Positions 29,401 through 37,094 of a stretch of DNA of 64,000 nucleotides are shown in pieces; the stretch's first letter is position 1; each line of letters opens with the position of its first letter. The stretch spans positions 62,001 through 126,000 of the forward strand of contig NZ_VUKE01000003.1 in assembly GCF_009193175.1 (NCBI RefSeq), given 5' to 3'. The position numbers and the translations under genes are program-made. The notes under the pieces are model-generated. The model was not told the origin of the DNA. It saw nothing but the letters and a program-made list of their open reading frames with translations, and made no database searches. This stretch comes from Georgenia ruanii. GTDB taxonomy: Bacteria; Actinomycetota; Actinomycetes; Actinomycetales; Actinomycetaceae.

Positions 29401-30557
29401 CCGTCTGGCGGCTGACCAACAACCGGTTCCTCATGCGGATCTCCGGCGACAGCTCGCTGGTCGTCCACTACCTCCGCCTGCTCGGCTACCACCAGCCCGG
29501 GCTGGTGCAGACCGGCTCGAACTTCGGCGTCGCGCTCCAGCACGTCAACCCGCACCTGACGGTCATCGGGTCGGGGACCATGATCTCGGACGCGCTGTCC
29601 GTCATGAATGCCGACTACTCCAGCACCTCCTTCCGGGTGAGCACCGCCGCCATCGGGGCCAGGAACTTCCTCGGGAACAACATCAACTTCCCGGCCGGCG
29701 CCCGCGTGGGGGACAACTGCCTCCTGGCGACGAAGGTCATGGTGCCGGTCGACGGGCCGCTCCGGGAGGGCGTCGGGCTCCTGGGCTCGCCCCCGTTCGA
29801 GATCCCGCGCACGGTCGACCGCGACCGGTCCTTCGACGACCGCCGCACCCCCGAGGGGCTGGCCGCCGCGCTGCCGGGGAAGAACCGGCACAACGCCGGC
29901 ACGCTCGCGCTGTACCTGCTCGCCCAGTGGGTGCGGATGGTCCTCGCCCTCCTGGCCATCGCCGTGGGCGCGGGCACGGCGGACGACGTCGGCGCGCTTG
30001 CCGTCGTGGGCGCCGGCGTCGCCCTCGTGCTGTTCACCGTCGGGTCCTCGGTCCTGCTGGAGAACGCCTCCCGCCGGTTCCGCCCCCTCGAGCCGCTCTT
30101 CTGCTCCATCTACGACGCGCGCTTCTGGCGGCACGAGCGCCACTGGAAGTTTTTCGGCGAGAGCGCGGCGATCTTCAACGGCACACCGTTCAAGCCTCTG
30201 GTGTGGCGACTCCTCGGGGTCCGGATCGGCCGCCGGGTCTTCGACGACGGCGCCGGCATCGTCGAAAAGACCCTCGTCAGCATCGGCGACCGTGCCACGC
30301 TCAACGCGGGCAGCGACATCCAGTGCCACTCGATGGAGGACGGGGCGTTCAAGATGGAGGCCATCGAGATCGGTCCGGACACCACTCTCGGCGTGCGCGC
30401 CTTCGTCCACTACGGCGTGACCCTCGAGCGCGGGGCGACACTGGCCGCCGACTCCTTCCTCATGAAGGGCACGGACGTGCCGGAGGGCACCCGCTACGGC
30501 GGCAACCCGGCGCGCCCGCTCAGCCGCATGCCGGTCCCGGCCCAGCGGCGAGCTTGA
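26493..30557 (+). CDS. Pls-type poly(amino acid) synthetase, probably poly(diaminobutyric acid)
   Basis: A 1354-residue membrane NRPS with the domain order of epsilon-poly-L-lysine synthetase. Adenylation domain ~30-525: IIYTSGSTGRPKG (~186), NVYGPTE (~320), GRIDTQVKVRGYR and catalytic Lys519 in SGKADRK. Carrier domain ~545-610 with phosphopantetheine site Ser576 in LGLNSLL. Then three hexapeptide-repeat (acetyltransferase-like) domains (~750-860, ~1010-1100, ~1240-1345), each preceded by paired membrane helices (from ~640, ~875 and ~1140). In the known enzyme these tandem domains form isopeptide bonds iteratively and pass the chain out. My reading of the substrate pocket is D-F-E-C-L-S-V-V; the Glu suits a basic side chain. 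Coupling to dat makes diaminobutyrate the likely monomer. Confidence 0.9.
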   Translation: MTTTRTEVDLLGPVLVPRADRTLRWRPGERMESLFEETCDRLRRPDGSSPLAVDAPEEALTYDELDRRANGLARYLLAGGTRPGDRVALLLDHAVSAYTAMLAVLKLRAAYVPLDAGFPDDRIDYIVADAGATTVLTVSHLRERLTRTGARVVCLDEAAPALATAEDSRLQPGPAGGAAEELAYIIYTSGSTGRPKGVAVEHASICNFVRVAAEVYGYDPTDRVYQGMTIAFDFSVEEIWVPWMVGATLVPRPQGGSLLGLELATFLRERRVTAMCCVPTLLATLEEDLPELRFLLVSGEACPRDLIVRWHRDGRRFLNVYGPTEATVTATWDVVDPDEPVTLGVPLPTYSAVILHPEEARALPPGEMGEIGIAGVGLARGYVGRDDLTRKAFIPDFLGMPDNPTGRIYRTGDLGRLDEHGRIEYHGRIDTQVKVRGYRIELSEIESVLLQAPGVAQAVVSTHEPRPGVVELAAYYTARRDAPAAEDELVRRLRERLPAYMVPAYLERLETIPMLPSGKADRKSLPPPTRRGAPEGDVVPPATPTEEALARELAEVLGLDRVSVEAHFFEDLGLNSLLLAHFAARVRQHTTLPPLAIQDLYQHPTVRQLAEVSDAAAEDATDLADAAEEPEPVAQVGAGAFVLCGALQTALVLAYSYLLALGAVVGYNWVAAGTGLVDMWVRSVSFGMGTVLATALVPVALKWLLVGRWTEGELPVWSLRYVRFWFLKATLTINPMRFFVATPLYPLYLRALGAHIGRDVTILTTAPVGCPDLLTVGDRTVIRKDTDVRCYRAEAGRIQTGRVTIGRDVLVGEHSVIEIGTEMGDRSQLGHTSSLHRGQRVPAGEHWHGSPARRTATDYDVVPPVPRGAGRRAAYGVMVVLNRLGLVAPVGFLLLAMGGTNFYAYANLGHIQANRAEFWVVLLVAATVLYFGGLAAMLVAVVTVPRLLSRFVVPGRTYPLYGFAYAAHRAVWRLTNNRFLMRISGDSSLVVHYLRLLGYHQPGLVQTGSNFGVALQHVNPHLTVIGSGTMISDALSVMNADYSSTSFRVSTAAIGARNFLGNNINFPAGARVGDNCLLATKVMVPVDGPLREGVGLLGSPPFEIPRTVDRDRSFDDRRTPEGLAAALPGKNRHNAGTLALYLLAQWVRMVLALLAIAVGAGTADDVGALAVVGAGVALVLFTVGSSVLLENASRRFRPLEPLFCSIYDARFWRHERHWKFFGESAAIFNGTPFKPLVWRLLGVRIGRRVFDDGAGIVEKTLVSIGDRATLNAGSDIQCHSMEDGAFKMEAIEIGPDTTLGVRAFVHYGVTLERGATLAADSFLMKGTDVPEGTRYGGNPARPLSRMPVPAQRRA

Positions 30558-31207
30558 TGCGCCGACGTGGGCTGCTGGCCGCCGTCGTGCTGATCGGTGC
30601 GGCGTGCGTGTGCCGCTGCTCCACGACCCCGTCCGAGCAACCGTGGACCGACACGGCCCCGACAGCCTGCGAGGCGCCCGTGACCGCGACCCAGACCGAC
30701 GTGGACCCCAAGGACTCACCGGAGAAGCCGTGGCGACGCGAGGGCGACGCCAAGGTCCGGGTGGTCTTCGAGACGCACGCGCTCTCGGACCGCTACCGGC
30801 AGATGGTGACCCGGGCGGCCGACATCTGGTCCGCCTCGCCGTGCATCGCGGCCGTCGCCGCCGACCGGTGCGCCGAGGGCGACAACTGCGTCCGGGTGGT
30901 GGAGCAGAAGGCGGACGGACGCTCCACCGACGGCGAGTTCAAGGGGAAGGACGGGAAGAAGTACCGGCACGGCGGCAAGATCACCCTCTACACCGCCCTG
31001 CTGGACCGGAACACCGACCAGGGCGCCCTGGCGACGGTCGTCCACGAGATGGGCCACGCCCTCGGGCTGGTGCACCGTCTCGACACCGCCTCGGTGATGA
31101 ACTCCCACACGGACCAGCACACCAACCCCATCCCGGACGCCACCGACTTCGCCAATCTCGCCGTCATCTACGGGCGGGAGGGGCCGGCTCAGAGCGCCTT
31201 GGCGTAG
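30557..31207 (+). CDS. exported zincin-type metallopeptidase (matrixin-like)
   Basis: A 216-residue protein with a signal sequence (MRRRGLLAAVVLIGAAC) and nearby cysteines, possibly lipidated, although the lipobox is imperfect. The zinc motif HEMGHALGLVH (HExxHxxGxxH, His163-His173) is followed by a Met-turn-like SVMN ten residues later, as in metzincins. Two further Cys (SPCIAAV, DRC, DNC region) may form disulfides. Its ATG overlaps the synthetase stop (TGATG), so it is translationally coupled to it. By position it may process, release or degrade the exported polyamine-like polymer, or protect the producer; no direct evidence. Confidence 0.8.
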   Translation: MRRRGLLAAVVLIGAACVCRCSTTPSEQPWTDTAPTACEAPVTATQTDVDPKDSPEKPWRREGDAKVRVVFETHALSDRYRQMVTRAADIWSASPCIAAVAADRCAEGDNCVRVVEQKADGRSTDGEFKGKDGKKYRHGGKITLYTALLDRNTDQGALATVVHEMGHALGLVHRLDTASVMNSHTDQHTNPIPDATDFANLAVIYGREGPAQSALA

Positions 31208-31632
31208 CAGAGGCTCAGGGGGTTGCCCGCGTGCGGCCCGTACGCCTCGACGGCGCGGAAGCCGAGCTTCTCGTACAGCGCGACCGACTCCGGCTGCCGC
31301 ACGCCCGTCTCCAGGAGCAGCGTGCGGATCTCCTGGGCGCGGGCGCGGTCCTCGAGGGTGGCCAGCAGCTGGGTGGCGATGCCGCGGCCGCGGTGCCCGG
31401 GAGCGACGAACATCCGCTTGATCTCCCCGACGCCGGGCGCGTAGGGCACGAGCGCGACGCAACCCGCCGCCTCGCCCTCGACATCGGCGAGGAGGAACCG
31501 GGCGCGCGGGTCGAGCCCGTGGGCCGTGGGGTCCTCGGGGTAGCGGGCGTTCAGCTCGTCCACCGCCGCCACGAGCAGGCGGACCAGCTCCGGGTCCTGC
31601 GGCGGGGGCGAGACGATCAGCACGGCGACCAT
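31189..31632 (-). CDS. GNAT-family N-acetyltransferase
   Basis: A 147-residue GNAT enzyme with the acetyl-CoA loop VAPGHRGRGIATQLL and the VALYEKLGF motif. The start at 31632 (MVAVLIV) places the fold at the N-terminus; an upstream ATG at 31701 would add a 23-residue unstructured tail. It converges on the peptidase gene with a 19-bp overlap of their 3' ends. It resembles general small-molecule or amino-acid acetyltransferases. A role in detoxifying diaminobutyrate or its polymer is conceivable because of its position, but only a guess. Confidence 0.8.
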   Translation of the reverse strand: MVAVLIVSPPPQDPELVRLLVAAVDELNARYPEDPTAHGLDPRARFLLADVEGEAAGCVALVPYAPGVGEIKRMFVAPGHRGRGIATQLLATLEDRARAQEIRTLLLETGVRQPESVALYEKLGFRAVEAYGPHAGNPLSLCYAKAL

Positions 31633-31734
31633 GGTAGGAGCGCCGGACGTGGCCCCGTCCCCGCCGGCCGGGACCGGCCGCCCGAACGTGGGGAAAACCA
31701 TTAGCGCGGCCGGGGGTGATGCCGTAGGCTCCTA

Positions 31735-31874
31735 GCCACAGTTACAGTGCACTCAGAGTTTGTACGGCCCCCGCATCCAGCTGGGTTGCTCTTCCTTCAG
31801 GGAGCAGACGACGAACACCGTGACAAGCAGGGCCCAATCCGCGGCACTGTTTGAGCTTCTTTGAAGGAGACACC
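31735..31874 (+). promoter_or_regulatory. promoter and long leader of the cold-shock gene
   Basis: A relatively AT-rich patch at ~31738-31765 (GTTACAGTGCACTCAGAG then TTTGTAC) suggests the promoter, leaving a leader of about 100 bases. The leader includes a small TGCTC / GAGCA hairpin near 31786-31805 and ends with GAAGGAGA just before the ATG. Long structured leaders are usual for csp mRNAs. Confidence 0.45.
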
Positions 31875-32078
31875 ATGGCAACCGGAACCGTGAAGTGGTT
31901 CAACGCTGAGAAGGGGTTCGGCTTCATCGCCCCCGACGACAACTCCGCCGACGTGTTCGTGCACTACTCGGCCATCAACTCGAGCGGCTACCGCTCGCTC
32001 GACGAGAACCAGAAGGTCGAGTTCGACATCACGCAGGGCCCCAAGGGCCCGCAGGCCGAGAACGTCCGCCCGCTCTGA
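31875..32078 (+). CDS. cspA: cold-shock protein (CspA family)
   Basis: A 67-residue single cold-shock domain with intact RNA-binding motifs KGFGFI (RNP1) and VFVHY (RNP2) and the WFN aromatic. It binds single-stranded RNA/DNA and acts as an RNA chaperone. GAAGGAGA is 5-6 bases before the ATG. A strong terminator follows, so this is a single-gene unit. Confidence 0.97.
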   Translation: MATGTVKWFNAEKGFGFIAPDDNSADVFVHYSAINSSGYRSLDENQKVEFDITQGPKGPQAENVRPL

Positions 32079-32110
32079 TCTGATCAGGGTGGACTGACCT
32101 CCGCCTCACC

Positions 32111-32141
32111 GAGGGCCCCGGCGTTGCGCGCCGGGGCCCTC
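32111..32141 (+). terminator. strong hairpin terminator after cspA
   Basis: A perfect 13-bp stem GAGGGCCCCGGCG / CGCCGGGGCCCTC with a TTGCG loop lies 32 bases after the cspA stop. It is followed by a short TG/CAT stretch rather than a T-tract. Confidence 0.85.
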
Positions 32142-32228
32142 GTGCATCTCCGGCCGGCCCTGCGGGCACCCTCGGGCCGGTCCCGGCGCCCGTCCCGGCG
32201 CGCCCTGGCTCCTCCCAGCCGCCGGACG

Positions 32229-32240
32229 TACCGTGAACAG
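32229..32240 (+). promoter_or_regulatory. leaderless -10 element for the ABC transporter genes
   Basis: TACCGT at 32229-32234 is followed by six bases and then the GTG start, so transcription should begin at or next to the start codon. Confidence 0.55.
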
Positions 32241-33053
32241 GTGACCGAGAGCGTCACGGCGGTCGAGTGCGTCGACCTCACCTACCGCTTCGGCGAGCAT
32301 CGCGCCGTCGACGGCGTCAGCCTCGCCGTCCGCCCCGGGGAGGTGTTCGGCCTGCTGGGACCCAACGGCGCCGGCAAGACGACGGCGATCCGCCTCATCG
32401 TCACCCTCCTGCCCGTGCAGCAGGGCGCCGTGCGGGTGTTCGGCGTCGACGTCCGCCGCGACCCGCTCCGGGCGCGCCGCATGCTCGGATACGTCCCCCA
32501 GCAGCTCTCTGCCGACCCCGCCCTCACCGGCCTGGAGAACGTCGCGCTGTTCGCGCGGCTCTACGACGTCCCGCGCCGCGAGCGGCGCCGCCGCGTGGCG
32601 GAGGTGCTCGACAAGGTCGGACTGGCCCCGCACGCGGGCCGCCTCGCCGCCACCTACTCCGGCGGCATGGTGCGCCGCCTGGAGCTGGCCCAGGCGCTGG
32701 TCAACCGCCCGCGCCTGCTCGTGCTCGACGAGCCGACGATCGGGCTGGACCCGGTGGCCCGTGACGAGGTCTGGGACCACATCGGCGGGCTCGTCGCCAC
32801 CGAGGGCACCACCGTCCTGGTGACCACCCACTACATGGAGGAGGCCGACCAGCACTGCGACCGCGTCGCCCTCATGCACCTGGGCCGGCTGCGCGCCACC
32901 GGGACGCCCGGTGAGCTGCGCGCCGCGGAGGGGGAGGGCGCCACGCTCGAGGACGTGTTCCGGCGCTGGGCCGGGACGCACCTGGGCGCCGAGACTGGGG
33001 AGGACTTCCGTGCGATCCGCAGCACGCGCCGCGCCGCCAGCGGTCGCGGCTGA
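32241..33053 (+). CDS. ABC transporter ATP-binding protein (DrrA-like)
   Basis: A 270-residue ATPase with Walker A GPNGAGKT, a Q-loop PQQLSAD, signature YSGGMVRRLELAQ, Walker B LLVLDEP and the H-loop TTHYMEEAD. It matches the DrrA-like class that energises ABC-2 type exporters for drugs, lipids or other small molecules. The GTG at 32241 sits six bases after a TACCGT hexamer. Its 3' end overlaps the permease gene by 44 bp. The substrate is unknown. Confidence 0.9.
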   Translation: MTESVTAVECVDLTYRFGEHRAVDGVSLAVRPGEVFGLLGPNGAGKTTAIRLIVTLLPVQQGAVRVFGVDVRRDPLRARRMLGYVPQQLSADPALTGLENVALFARLYDVPRRERRRRVAEVLDKVGLAPHAGRLAATYSGGMVRRLELAQALVNRPRLLVLDEPTIGLDPVARDEVWDHIGGLVATEGTTVLVTTHYMEEADQHCDRVALMHLGRLRATGTPGELRAAEGEGATLEDVFRRWAGTHLGAETGEDFRAIRSTRRAASGRG

Positions 33054-33837
33054 GGCGACGTCGGACCCGTCGGGGTGGCAGGTCCTGCCCTCCCGGGTCG
33101 TGACCTTCTGCCTCGTCGAGCTGCAGAAGCTCGGCCACGACTGCACCGAGCTGTTCACCCGGGCGGTCCAGCCGGCACTCTGGTTGCTCGTGTTCGGCCA
33201 GACGTTCACCCACCTGCACGCCATCCCGACCGGGAACGTGCCCTACCTCGACTTCCTCGCCCCGGGCATCATCGCCCAGTCCGCGCTGTTCGTCGCCATC
33301 TTCTACGGCATCCAGATCATCTGGGACCGCGACGCCGGCGTCCTGGCCAAGCTGCTCGTCACGCCCACCCCGCGGGCCGCCCTGGTCACGGGCAAGGCCT
33401 TCGCCGCCGGGGTGCGTGCCCTCGCCCAGGCGGTCGTGGTGCTCGTGCTGGCGGCCCTCCTCGGGGTGGCCCTGTCGCGCAACCCGCTCGACCTGCTGGG
33501 CATGGTCGTCGTGGTCATGCTCGGCTCGGCCTTCTTCGCCTGCCTGTCGATCACGATCGCCGGCGTGGTGCTGCGCCGAGACCGCCTCATGGGCATCGGG
33601 CAGGCCATCACGATGCCGCTGTTCTTCGCCTCCAACGCGCTGTACCCCCTGGCGATCATGCCCGCCTGGCTCCAGGCGATCAGCCGGGTCAACCCGCTCT
33701 CCTACGAGGTCGACGCCCTGCGCGGGCTCCTCATCGGCACCCCCGCGCACCTCGCGCTCGACCTCGCGGTGCTCCTGGCGGCCGCGGTGGCGGCCATCGC
33801 GGCCGCCGCCGCGCTGCTCGGCCGGCTCGCCCGGTAG
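33010..33837 (+). CDS. ABC-2 type transporter permease
   Basis: A 275-residue permease with six hydrophobic segments. The DrrB/NodJ-like pattern is visible: a cytoplasmic N-terminus, FGQTFTHL, LDFLAPGIIAQSALF, WDRDAGVLAKLLVTPTPR and the late PLFFASNALYPLAIMP and NPLSYEVDALRGLL. The GTG at 33010 is preceded by GGGGAGGA at proper spacing. It pairs with the preceding ATPase as an exporter of unknown substrate. Confidence 0.9.
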   Translation: MRSAARAAPPAVAAEATSDPSGWQVLPSRVVTFCLVELQKLGHDCTELFTRAVQPALWLLVFGQTFTHLHAIPTGNVPYLDFLAPGIIAQSALFVAIFYGIQIIWDRDAGVLAKLLVTPTPRAALVTGKAFAAGVRALAQAVVVLVLAALLGVALSRNPLDLLGMVVVVMLGSAFFACLSITIAGVVLRRDRLMGIGQAITMPLFFASNALYPLAIMPAWLQAISRVNPLSYEVDALRGLLIGTPAHLALDLAVLLAAAVAAIAAAAALLGRLAR

Positions 33838-33882
33838 CCCCCCGATTGCAGCGCGACGCTCCGGGCTGACGACGACGGGTCG

Positions 33883-34470
33883 TCAACCGCCGAGCCACCA
33901 GAGCAGCGGGGTGCCGGGAGCGCGCCGCCGGTGATCGTCGGTCCGCTCGGTGGGGGCCTCGGTCGGGGCGCCCTGAGACCCGGGGTTCTGCGGCGTGCCG
34001 TCCTGTGCCCCGGGGTCCGCGGCGGTCGTGGGGCCGGCGGCCTCGTGAGCACCGGCGGGAGTGGGGACGGGCGCGGGCGCCGTTGTGCCGCTCGTGGCGG
34101 GGGTGTGGGGCGCCGCGGGCGCTGGCCAAGGAGCCGGCGCCTCAGACGTCGCCTCGGACGTTGTGTCGGACGTCGCCTCGGAGGAGGCGGCCGGGAGCTC
34201 GTGAGGCTCGGCCGGAGATGGGTCTGGCCGCTCGGTGGACGGCTCCGGCGCCGGGGCGACCGACGGTGGCGCGGGGGGCCGTTGCGGGACGACGGCGGGG
34301 ACGCCGGTCGGACCGGGCACCGGCACGGGCTCGGCGACCTCGGCGCGCGCGGGCTCCGCGCCGAGGCCGACGGCCGAGAGGCCCGCGGCGGTGCCGAGCC
34401 CGATCCCGAGCCCGACGACGACCGCCGCCCCCTCCGCCCAGCTGCGGCGGCGGAGTCTCGGTGCACGCAT
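33883..34470 (-). CDS. exported or membrane-anchored Pro/Ala/Thr-rich protein
   Basis: A 195-residue protein with a basic N-terminus and one hydrophobic segment (~residues 11-35), then ~150 residues of Pro/Ala/Ser/Thr/Glu-rich sequence and a short C-terminus ending PLLWWLGG. A TSEATSDTTSEATSEAP stretch is repetitive. AAGGAG lies 7 bases before the ATG at 34470. No domain is recognised. It may be a cell-wall spacer or stalk protein. Confidence 0.55.
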   Translation of the reverse strand: MRAPRLRRRSWAEGAAVVVGLGIGLGTAAGLSAVGLGAEPARAEVAEPVPVPGPTGVPAVVPQRPPAPPSVAPAPEPSTERPDPSPAEPHELPAASSEATSDTTSEATSEAPAPWPAPAAPHTPATSGTTAPAPVPTPAGAHEAAGPTTAADPGAQDGTPQNPGSQGAPTEAPTERTDDHRRRAPGTPLLWWLGG

Positions 34471-34639
34471 GTGTCCGCTCCTTCGTCTCGTGCGGGACCA
34501 ATGGAGGCGCCGAGCTCCCCTCGGCGCCCCGGCTCCGTCCGGCTCGCGGTCCCGCCGCGGCGCGTTCCTGCTCGGCCGAGGGTAACGCTTGTATAACGTC
34601 CGCAATACTCGGGGCGCCGTCGCGGGGCATCGTGGACCC

Positions 34640-35269
34640 ATGGCGGACCGACTCACCCGGCGCCTGCTCGGGGCCGGCGTGGCCGCCGGGCCGGTGTTCG
34701 TCGCCGTCACGACCACCCAGATGCTGACCCGGGAGGGCTTCGACGTCCTGCACCACCCCCTCAGCCTCCTCAGCCGGGGCGCGGCGGGCTGGGTCCAGGT
34801 GACCAACTTCGTCGTCGCCGGCGTCCTGGTAGGCGGCTACGCCGTCGGCGTCCGCCGGCTCCTCCGGCCCGGCCCGGCCGCCGCGGCGGCGCCGGTCGCG
34901 CTCGCCGCGCTGGGCGCCGGGCTCGTCGGGGCCGGCGCGTTCGTCACCGATCCCGGCGGTCTGGGCTTCCCGCCCGAGGACGCCGCGGCGGGGACCACCT
35001 GGCACGGGCTCGCCCACGCCGCGGCGACGGCGGTCGGCCTCAACGCCGGCATCGCCGCCGCGGTGGTCCTCGCCCACCGGTTCTCCCGTGCCGGCGCGCG
35101 CGGGTGGGCCGGCTACTGCCTGGCCACCGCCGCGCCCCTGGCCGTCCTCGCCTGGTGGCGCGGTCCCACCCTGGTCAGCGTGCGGCTCGCCGTTGACGTC
35201 GTCCTGCTCGCCGCCTGGGTCTCGCTCGTCGCGGCGCGCCTGTACCGGGAGGCCGCGGCGCAGCGGTGA
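34640..35269 (+). CDS. DUF998 family membrane protein
   Basis: A 209-residue protein with six hydrophobic segments. It has the DUF998 pattern: an N-terminal helix, a FDVLHHPLSLLSRGAAGWVQ loop, FVTDPGGLGFPP and a WHGLAHAAAT helix start. The function is unknown. A CATCGT hexamer six bases before the ATG would allow a leaderless transcript, and a TATAAC element at about 34591 is an alternative -10. Confidence 0.8.
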   Translation: MADRLTRRLLGAGVAAGPVFVAVTTTQMLTREGFDVLHHPLSLLSRGAAGWVQVTNFVVAGVLVGGYAVGVRRLLRPGPAAAAAPVALAALGAGLVGAGAFVTDPGGLGFPPEDAAAGTTWHGLAHAAATAVGLNAGIAAAVVLAHRFSRAGARGWAGYCLATAAPLAVLAWWRGPTLVSVRLAVDVVLLAAWVSLVAARLYREAAAQR

Positions 35270-35321
35270 GCCACGCAACCGGAGCGGCGAGGGACGAGGT
35301 GGAGCTCTTGGCGGGGCGCGC

Positions 35322-36971
35322 TCAGACGGCCGCGGCCGCCGCTCGCCCGGCCTGGCGTCCGGAGAACAGGCACCCGCCGAGGAACGTGCCCTCCAGGGCG
35401 CGGTAGCCGTGCATCCCCCCGCCGCCGAAGCCGGCCACCTCCCCGGCGGCGTGCAGCCCCGGGAGCGGCGCACCGTCGGTGCGCAACACCCGCCCGTCCA
35501 GGTCGGTCTCCAGCCCGCCGAGCGTCTTGCGGGTGAGCACGTGCAGCTTGACCGCGATGAGCGGTCCGGCCGCCGGGTCGAGCAGCCGGTGCGGCGCGGC
35601 CACCCGGATGAGCCGGTCCCCGCGGTAGGTGCGGGCCTGGCGCAGCGCCGCGACCTGTAGGTCCTTGGTGAACGGGTTGGCCAGCTCCCGGTCCCGCGCC
35701 ACCACTTCGCGCTCGACCCGCGCCGGGTCGAGCAGCGGCTCCGGTGTCAGGGCGTTCATGCCGGCGACCAGGTCGGCGAGCGTGTCGGCGACCACGAAGT
35801 CGGCCCCATGCTCCTTGAACGCCTCGACCGGTCCGGGGGCGCCCGGGCGCAGCCGCTGCGCGAGCAGGCGCAGGTCCTTGCCGGTCAGGTCCGGGTTCTG
35901 CTCCGATCCCGAGAGGGCGAACTCCTTCTCGATGATGCGCTGGGTCAGGACGAACCAGCTGTGGTCGTGCCCGGTGCGCCGCAGGTGCGCCAGGGTCGCG
36001 AGGGTGTCGAAGCCGGGGAAGAGCGGCACCGGGAGGCGCCGGCCGGTGGCGTCGAGCCACAGCGACGACGGGCCCGGCAGGATCCGGATGCCGTGGCCGG
36101 GCCACACGGGCGCGTAGTTGGTGATGCCCTCGGTGTAGTGCCACATGCGGTCGCGGTTGACGGCGCTGGCGCCGGCGGCCACCGCGGTCTCGAGCATGCG
36201 TCCGTCGACGTACGCCGGGACCCCGGTGAGCAGGTGCGCGGGCGGCGTGCCGAGCCGGGCGGGCCAGTACCGGCGCACCAGCCCGGGGTTGCCGCCGATG
36301 CCGCCGGAGGTGACGACGACGGCGCCGGCGTGCCGCTCGAAGTGCCCCGCCGCGGTGCGGGAGGACGGCGCGCCGCGCGGGGTGGAGCTGGGCTCGAGCA
36401 CGGTGCCCTGCACGCCGTCGACCACGCCGTCGGTCATGGTGAGGCCGTCCACCCGGTGGCGGAAGGCCACCTGGACGAGGCCTGCGTCGACGGCGGCGCG
36501 CACCTGGCGCACGAACGGCTCGAGCAGCCCCGGCCCGGTGCCCCAGGTGACGTGGAAGCGCGGGACGGAGTTGCCCGGCCCGGCCGCCCCGGAGCCGCCG
36601 CGCTCCGCCCAGCCGACCACCGGGAAGAACCGCACCCCGAGCCGGTGCAGCCAGGCGCGCTTCTCTCCGGCCGCGAACTCGACATACGCGCGCGCCCACT
36701 CCCGCGGCCAGCGGTCCTCCCGGTCCCGGTCGAACCCGGCGGTGCCCGCCCAGTCCTGCCGGGCGAGCTCGTGGCTGTCGCGCACGCCCATGCGGCGCTG
36801 CTCGGGGGAGTCCACGAGGAAGAGGCCGCCGAAGGACCAGAACGCCTGGCCGCCGAGGTTGGCCGCGTTCTCCTGGTCCAGCAGGAGCACGCGCCTGCCC
36901 GCCGCGGCCAGCTCGGCGGTGGCGACGAGCCCGGCCAGTCCGGCCCCCACCACGATGACGTCGGCGTCCAT
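35322..36971 (-). CDS. FAD-binding dehydrogenase (fumarate reductase/KSTD-like, COG3573 type)
   Basis: A 549-residue flavoprotein. The N-terminal FAD site is VVGAGLAGLVATAELAAAGRRVLLLDQE, followed by the flavin-covering segment NLGGQAFWSFGG. A second FAD stretch near the C-terminus reads GLHAAGEVAGFGGGGMHGYRALEGTFLGGCLFSG. This C-terminal GGGGMHGY pattern belongs to the uncharacterised FAD-binding dehydrogenase group. Its substrate is unknown. GAGGGAGCG precedes the ATG, with a TACGCT -10 about 28 bases upstream. It appears monocistronic. Confidence 0.85.
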   Translation of the reverse strand: MDADVIVVGAGLAGLVATAELAAAGRRVLLLDQENAANLGGQAFWSFGGLFLVDSPEQRRMGVRDSHELARQDWAGTAGFDRDREDRWPREWARAYVEFAAGEKRAWLHRLGVRFFPVVGWAERGGSGAAGPGNSVPRFHVTWGTGPGLLEPFVRQVRAAVDAGLVQVAFRHRVDGLTMTDGVVDGVQGTVLEPSSTPRGAPSSRTAAGHFERHAGAVVVTSGGIGGNPGLVRRYWPARLGTPPAHLLTGVPAYVDGRMLETAVAAGASAVNRDRMWHYTEGITNYAPVWPGHGIRILPGPSSLWLDATGRRLPVPLFPGFDTLATLAHLRRTGHDHSWFVLTQRIIEKEFALSGSEQNPDLTGKDLRLLAQRLRPGAPGPVEAFKEHGADFVVADTLADLVAGMNALTPEPLLDPARVEREVVARDRELANPFTKDLQVAALRQARTYRGDRLIRVAAPHRLLDPAAGPLIAVKLHVLTRKTLGGLETDLDGRVLRTDGAPLPGLHAAGEVAGFGGGGMHGYRALEGTFLGGCLFSGRQAGRAAAAAV

Positions 36972-37094
36972 CGGCGCTCCCTCGGCTCGGCTGGCGCCAG
37001 CGTAAGGGACGCGGTCCGACAGGTTCGGCTCGCCGGCCGCGCGCCGCGCGCCGCGGGGCAGGGTGTGGGCCGCCGCCTACGACGCCTCAGCCGG

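Noticed and set aside
26493-30557. Ordinary siderophore or peptide NRPS
   Set aside because: There is no condensation or thioesterase domain; the membrane helices and three hexapeptide domains are the Pls pattern.
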